From positions 1-6,293 of the forward strand of contig CANHYZ010000129.1 of the NCBI GenBank assembly GCA_947464885.1: a stretch of 6,293 bases of DNA, in the 5' to 3' direction. The stretch comes from Flavobacteriales bacterium (lineage in GTDB: Bacteria > Bacteroidota > Bacteroidia > Flavobacteriales_D > Sanyastnellaceae). The translations under genes and the position numbers were made by a program. The notes under the pieces were generated by a model. That model saw only the letters and a program-made list of their open reading frames with translations, had not been told where the DNA came from and searched no databases. Position 1 is the stretch's first letter; each line of letters starts with the position of its first letter. Of the stretch, positions 4,925 to 6,293 are shown in pieces.

Positions 4925-6293
4925 CGGTCTAAGAAATTAGCATCCAGGATAGTTTTCTCACGAGGCTTGCTACCTGTGGCAATGGAATCGTTGAGGTATT
5001 GCTCGATCATCAATGTGGCTACAGGCGCACTCCAGGTTCCACCAAAACCGGCGTTCTCGGTATACACCGCAACGGCAATTCTCGGATTTTCCTTCGGAGC
5101 AAAGCAAATAAAGACAGCGTGGTCTTCTTTGCCTCCGGCATTTTGTACGGTACCTGTTTTCCCGCAAACAACAATATCCTTTGGCGCAGCGCGCCATGCT
5201 GTACCGCCCGGTTGAAGTACTTTCTCCATGGCGTTGATTACCGTCGTAAAATGCGTGGAATCAATCCCAAGCTGGTAACGCTTCATATAATCCTCGCGGG
5301 GCCTGCCACCGAGACCTATCTGTTTCACCGTATGCGGAGGAACATACCAACCCTTGTTGGCGATAACACATGCCATGTTGCACATCTGCAATGGTGTTAC
5401 CAGCATTTCACCTTCTCCGATACTCAACGAATAAATTGTGCTGAATGCCCATTGCTCTTTGCCATACCATTTATCGTAGAATGAAATGCCGGGAACACTT
5501 CCTGTTTTAACGCCAGGAATGTCGCTATGCATATCGCTCCCGAATCCGAACTGTGTGATGTAGCTCTGCCAAATTTCCAACCCTAGACGTGCATCCTTGA
5601 AGCGGCTGTTTTTGTCGCGATCGCCTTCTACCACGCGGTGCATAACCTCCCGGAAATAGGGATTGCACGAATGCACAATGGCCATTTCCAAATCATCGTT
5701 GCTATGGCTTCCGTGACAACCGATAACGCCGCGATTGCAATGAATGCGCGTTTGCGGTGTAATCGCACCAATCTGAAGCGCGGTGAGCGACTGCGCTAAT
5801 TTGAAGATAGAACCCGGACGATATTGAGCTTGCGTTGCGCGATTGAATAATGGCTTCTGCACGTCGTTCAGCAACACATTGAAGTTGTGTCCGCGCACAC
5901 GTCCGACCAGCAAATTCGGGTCATACGTTGGTGCCGATACCATAGCAAGAATTTCTCCCGTAGAAGGTTCGATGGCGACAATACAACCCCGCTTGTTCTG
6001 CATCAGCTTCTCGCCGTAGGCCTGCAAATCAGCGTCCATCGTGCACACCAAATCGGTACCGGGTGTGGCCGGCATATCCTCTTTGTCGCCGATATGTTCC
6101 TTGATGTTTCCGACGTTATCGCGGAACGCATAGTTAATGCCCTTAACACCGCGCAGTTCTTCCTCGTAAGCCTTTTCAATTCCGCCTTTACCCAAATACT
6201 CCTGCTTGGTGTAATAGGGGTTTTTCTTGTACTCCTCAGGAGAGATTTTACCAACGTCACCCAAAAACAAGGCTCCTACACTTTGCGGGTAGA
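4921..6293 (-). CDS. mrdA: Penicillin-binding protein 2 (MrdA), elongation transpeptidase; 5' partial
   Basis: The frame is open through the right edge; the visible part is about 456 residues and lacks the N-terminal membrane anchor and most of the pedestal domain. The TTG at 6270 is internal, because the codons before it continue as YPQSVGA, typical PBP2 sequence leading into LGDVG. PBP2 crosslinks peptidoglycan during cell elongation. Counting from the TTG codon, the transpeptidase motifs are SIFK with nucleophile Ser154 (codons 5800-5811), SCN at 201-203 and KTGT at 371-374. ATPGTDLVCTMDADLQ (68-83), VAIEPSTGEILAMVSAPTYDPN (98-119) and SIGEGEMLVTPLQM (283-296) are family hallmarks. The SxxK motif is preceded by YRPG where YPPG is usual. 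CNRGVIGCHGSH (178-189) lies where E. coli PBP2 carries metal ligands. TGA overlaps the rodA ATG by 4 bases. In Bacteroidota these genes usually follow mreBCD, which would lie to the right. Confidence 0.96.
   Translation of the reverse strand, partial: YPQSVGALFLGDVGKISPEEYKKNPYYTKQEYLGKGGIEKAYEEELRGVKGINYAFRDNVGNIKEHIGDKEDMPATPGTDLVCTMDADLQAYGEKLMQNKRGCIVAIEPSTGEILAMVSAPTYDPNLLVGRVRGHNFNVLLNDVQKPLFNRATQAQYRPGSIFKLAQSLTALQIGAITPQTRIHCNRGVIGCHGSHSNDDLEMAIVHSCNPYFREVMHRVVEGDRDKNSRFKDARLGLEIWQSYITQFGFGSDMHSDIPGVKTGSVPGISFYDKWYGKEQWAFSTIYSLSIGEGEMLVTPLQMCNMACVIANKGWYVPPHTVKQIGLGGRPREDYMKRYQLGIDSTHFTTVINAMEKVLQPGGTAWRAAPKDIVVCGKTGTVQNAGGKEDHAVFICFAPKENPRIAVAVYTENAGFGGTWSAPVATLMIEQYLNDSIATGSKPREKTILDANFLDR

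Noticed and set aside
4999..5484. Plus-strand open frame of 161 codons opposite PBP2
   Set aside because: It is antisense to conserved transpeptidase sequence including KTGT, and its product has no family features.
6268..6270. TTG as the start of PBP2
   Set aside because: The frame continues in typical PBP2 sequence to the window edge, so the gene is cut by the edge.

Overview
The window reads as a stretch of ordinary chromosome from a member of the Bacteroidota, probably Flavobacteriales-like. The basis is family resemblance: a MlaE/MlaF pair and a PBP2/RodA pair of Bacteroidota type, a SprT-like protein with the C-terminal half seen in that phylum, a small exported protein resembling a type IX secretion C-terminal domain, an outer-membrane barrel end matching the Bacteroidota helix-hairpin-helix protein, promoter-like octamers of the TAnnTTTG type, and starts without clear Shine-Dalgarno sequences. 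Base composition looks near balanced by eye and does not shift visibly along the window. I see no mobile elements, RNA genes or CRISPR repeats.

Layout. Positions 1-281 (+) hold the 3' end of an outer-membrane barrel protein. A candidate promoter and a small exported protein (384-719, +) follow, closed by a clear intrinsic terminator (741-776). Facing it on the minus strand is a two-gene unit, a 58-residue lipoprotein (1373-1549) overlapping a SprT-like zinc-metalloprotease-fold protein (781-1407). A 100-residue membrane protein of unknown function (1588-1890, +) diverges from that unit. Then come mlaE (1981-2724) and mlaF (2721-3479), overlapping by 4 bases, which encode the permease and ATPase of an MCE-type lipid transporter. 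Converging on them from the right is the cell-elongation pair mrdA/PBP2 (4921 to beyond 6293, minus) and rodA (3530-4924, minus), also overlapping by 4 bases.

How the genes work together. PBP2 and RodA form the transpeptidase/glycosyltransferase core of the elongasome, and all three PBP2 active-site motifs are present. MlaE and MlaF form the inner-membrane engine of a lipid transporter; no MCE (MlaD-like) substrate-binding gene lies in the window. The remaining genes are envelope-associated or unassigned. There is no sign of a new multi-gene system. The items most worth a second look are the cargo-less T9SS-CTD-like mini-protein, an acidic/basic insertion in an extracytoplasmic loop of RodA, a possibly leaderless mlaE transcript, a Cys/His cluster in PBP2, and the overlapping CxxC mini-lipoprotein upstream of the SprT-like gene.
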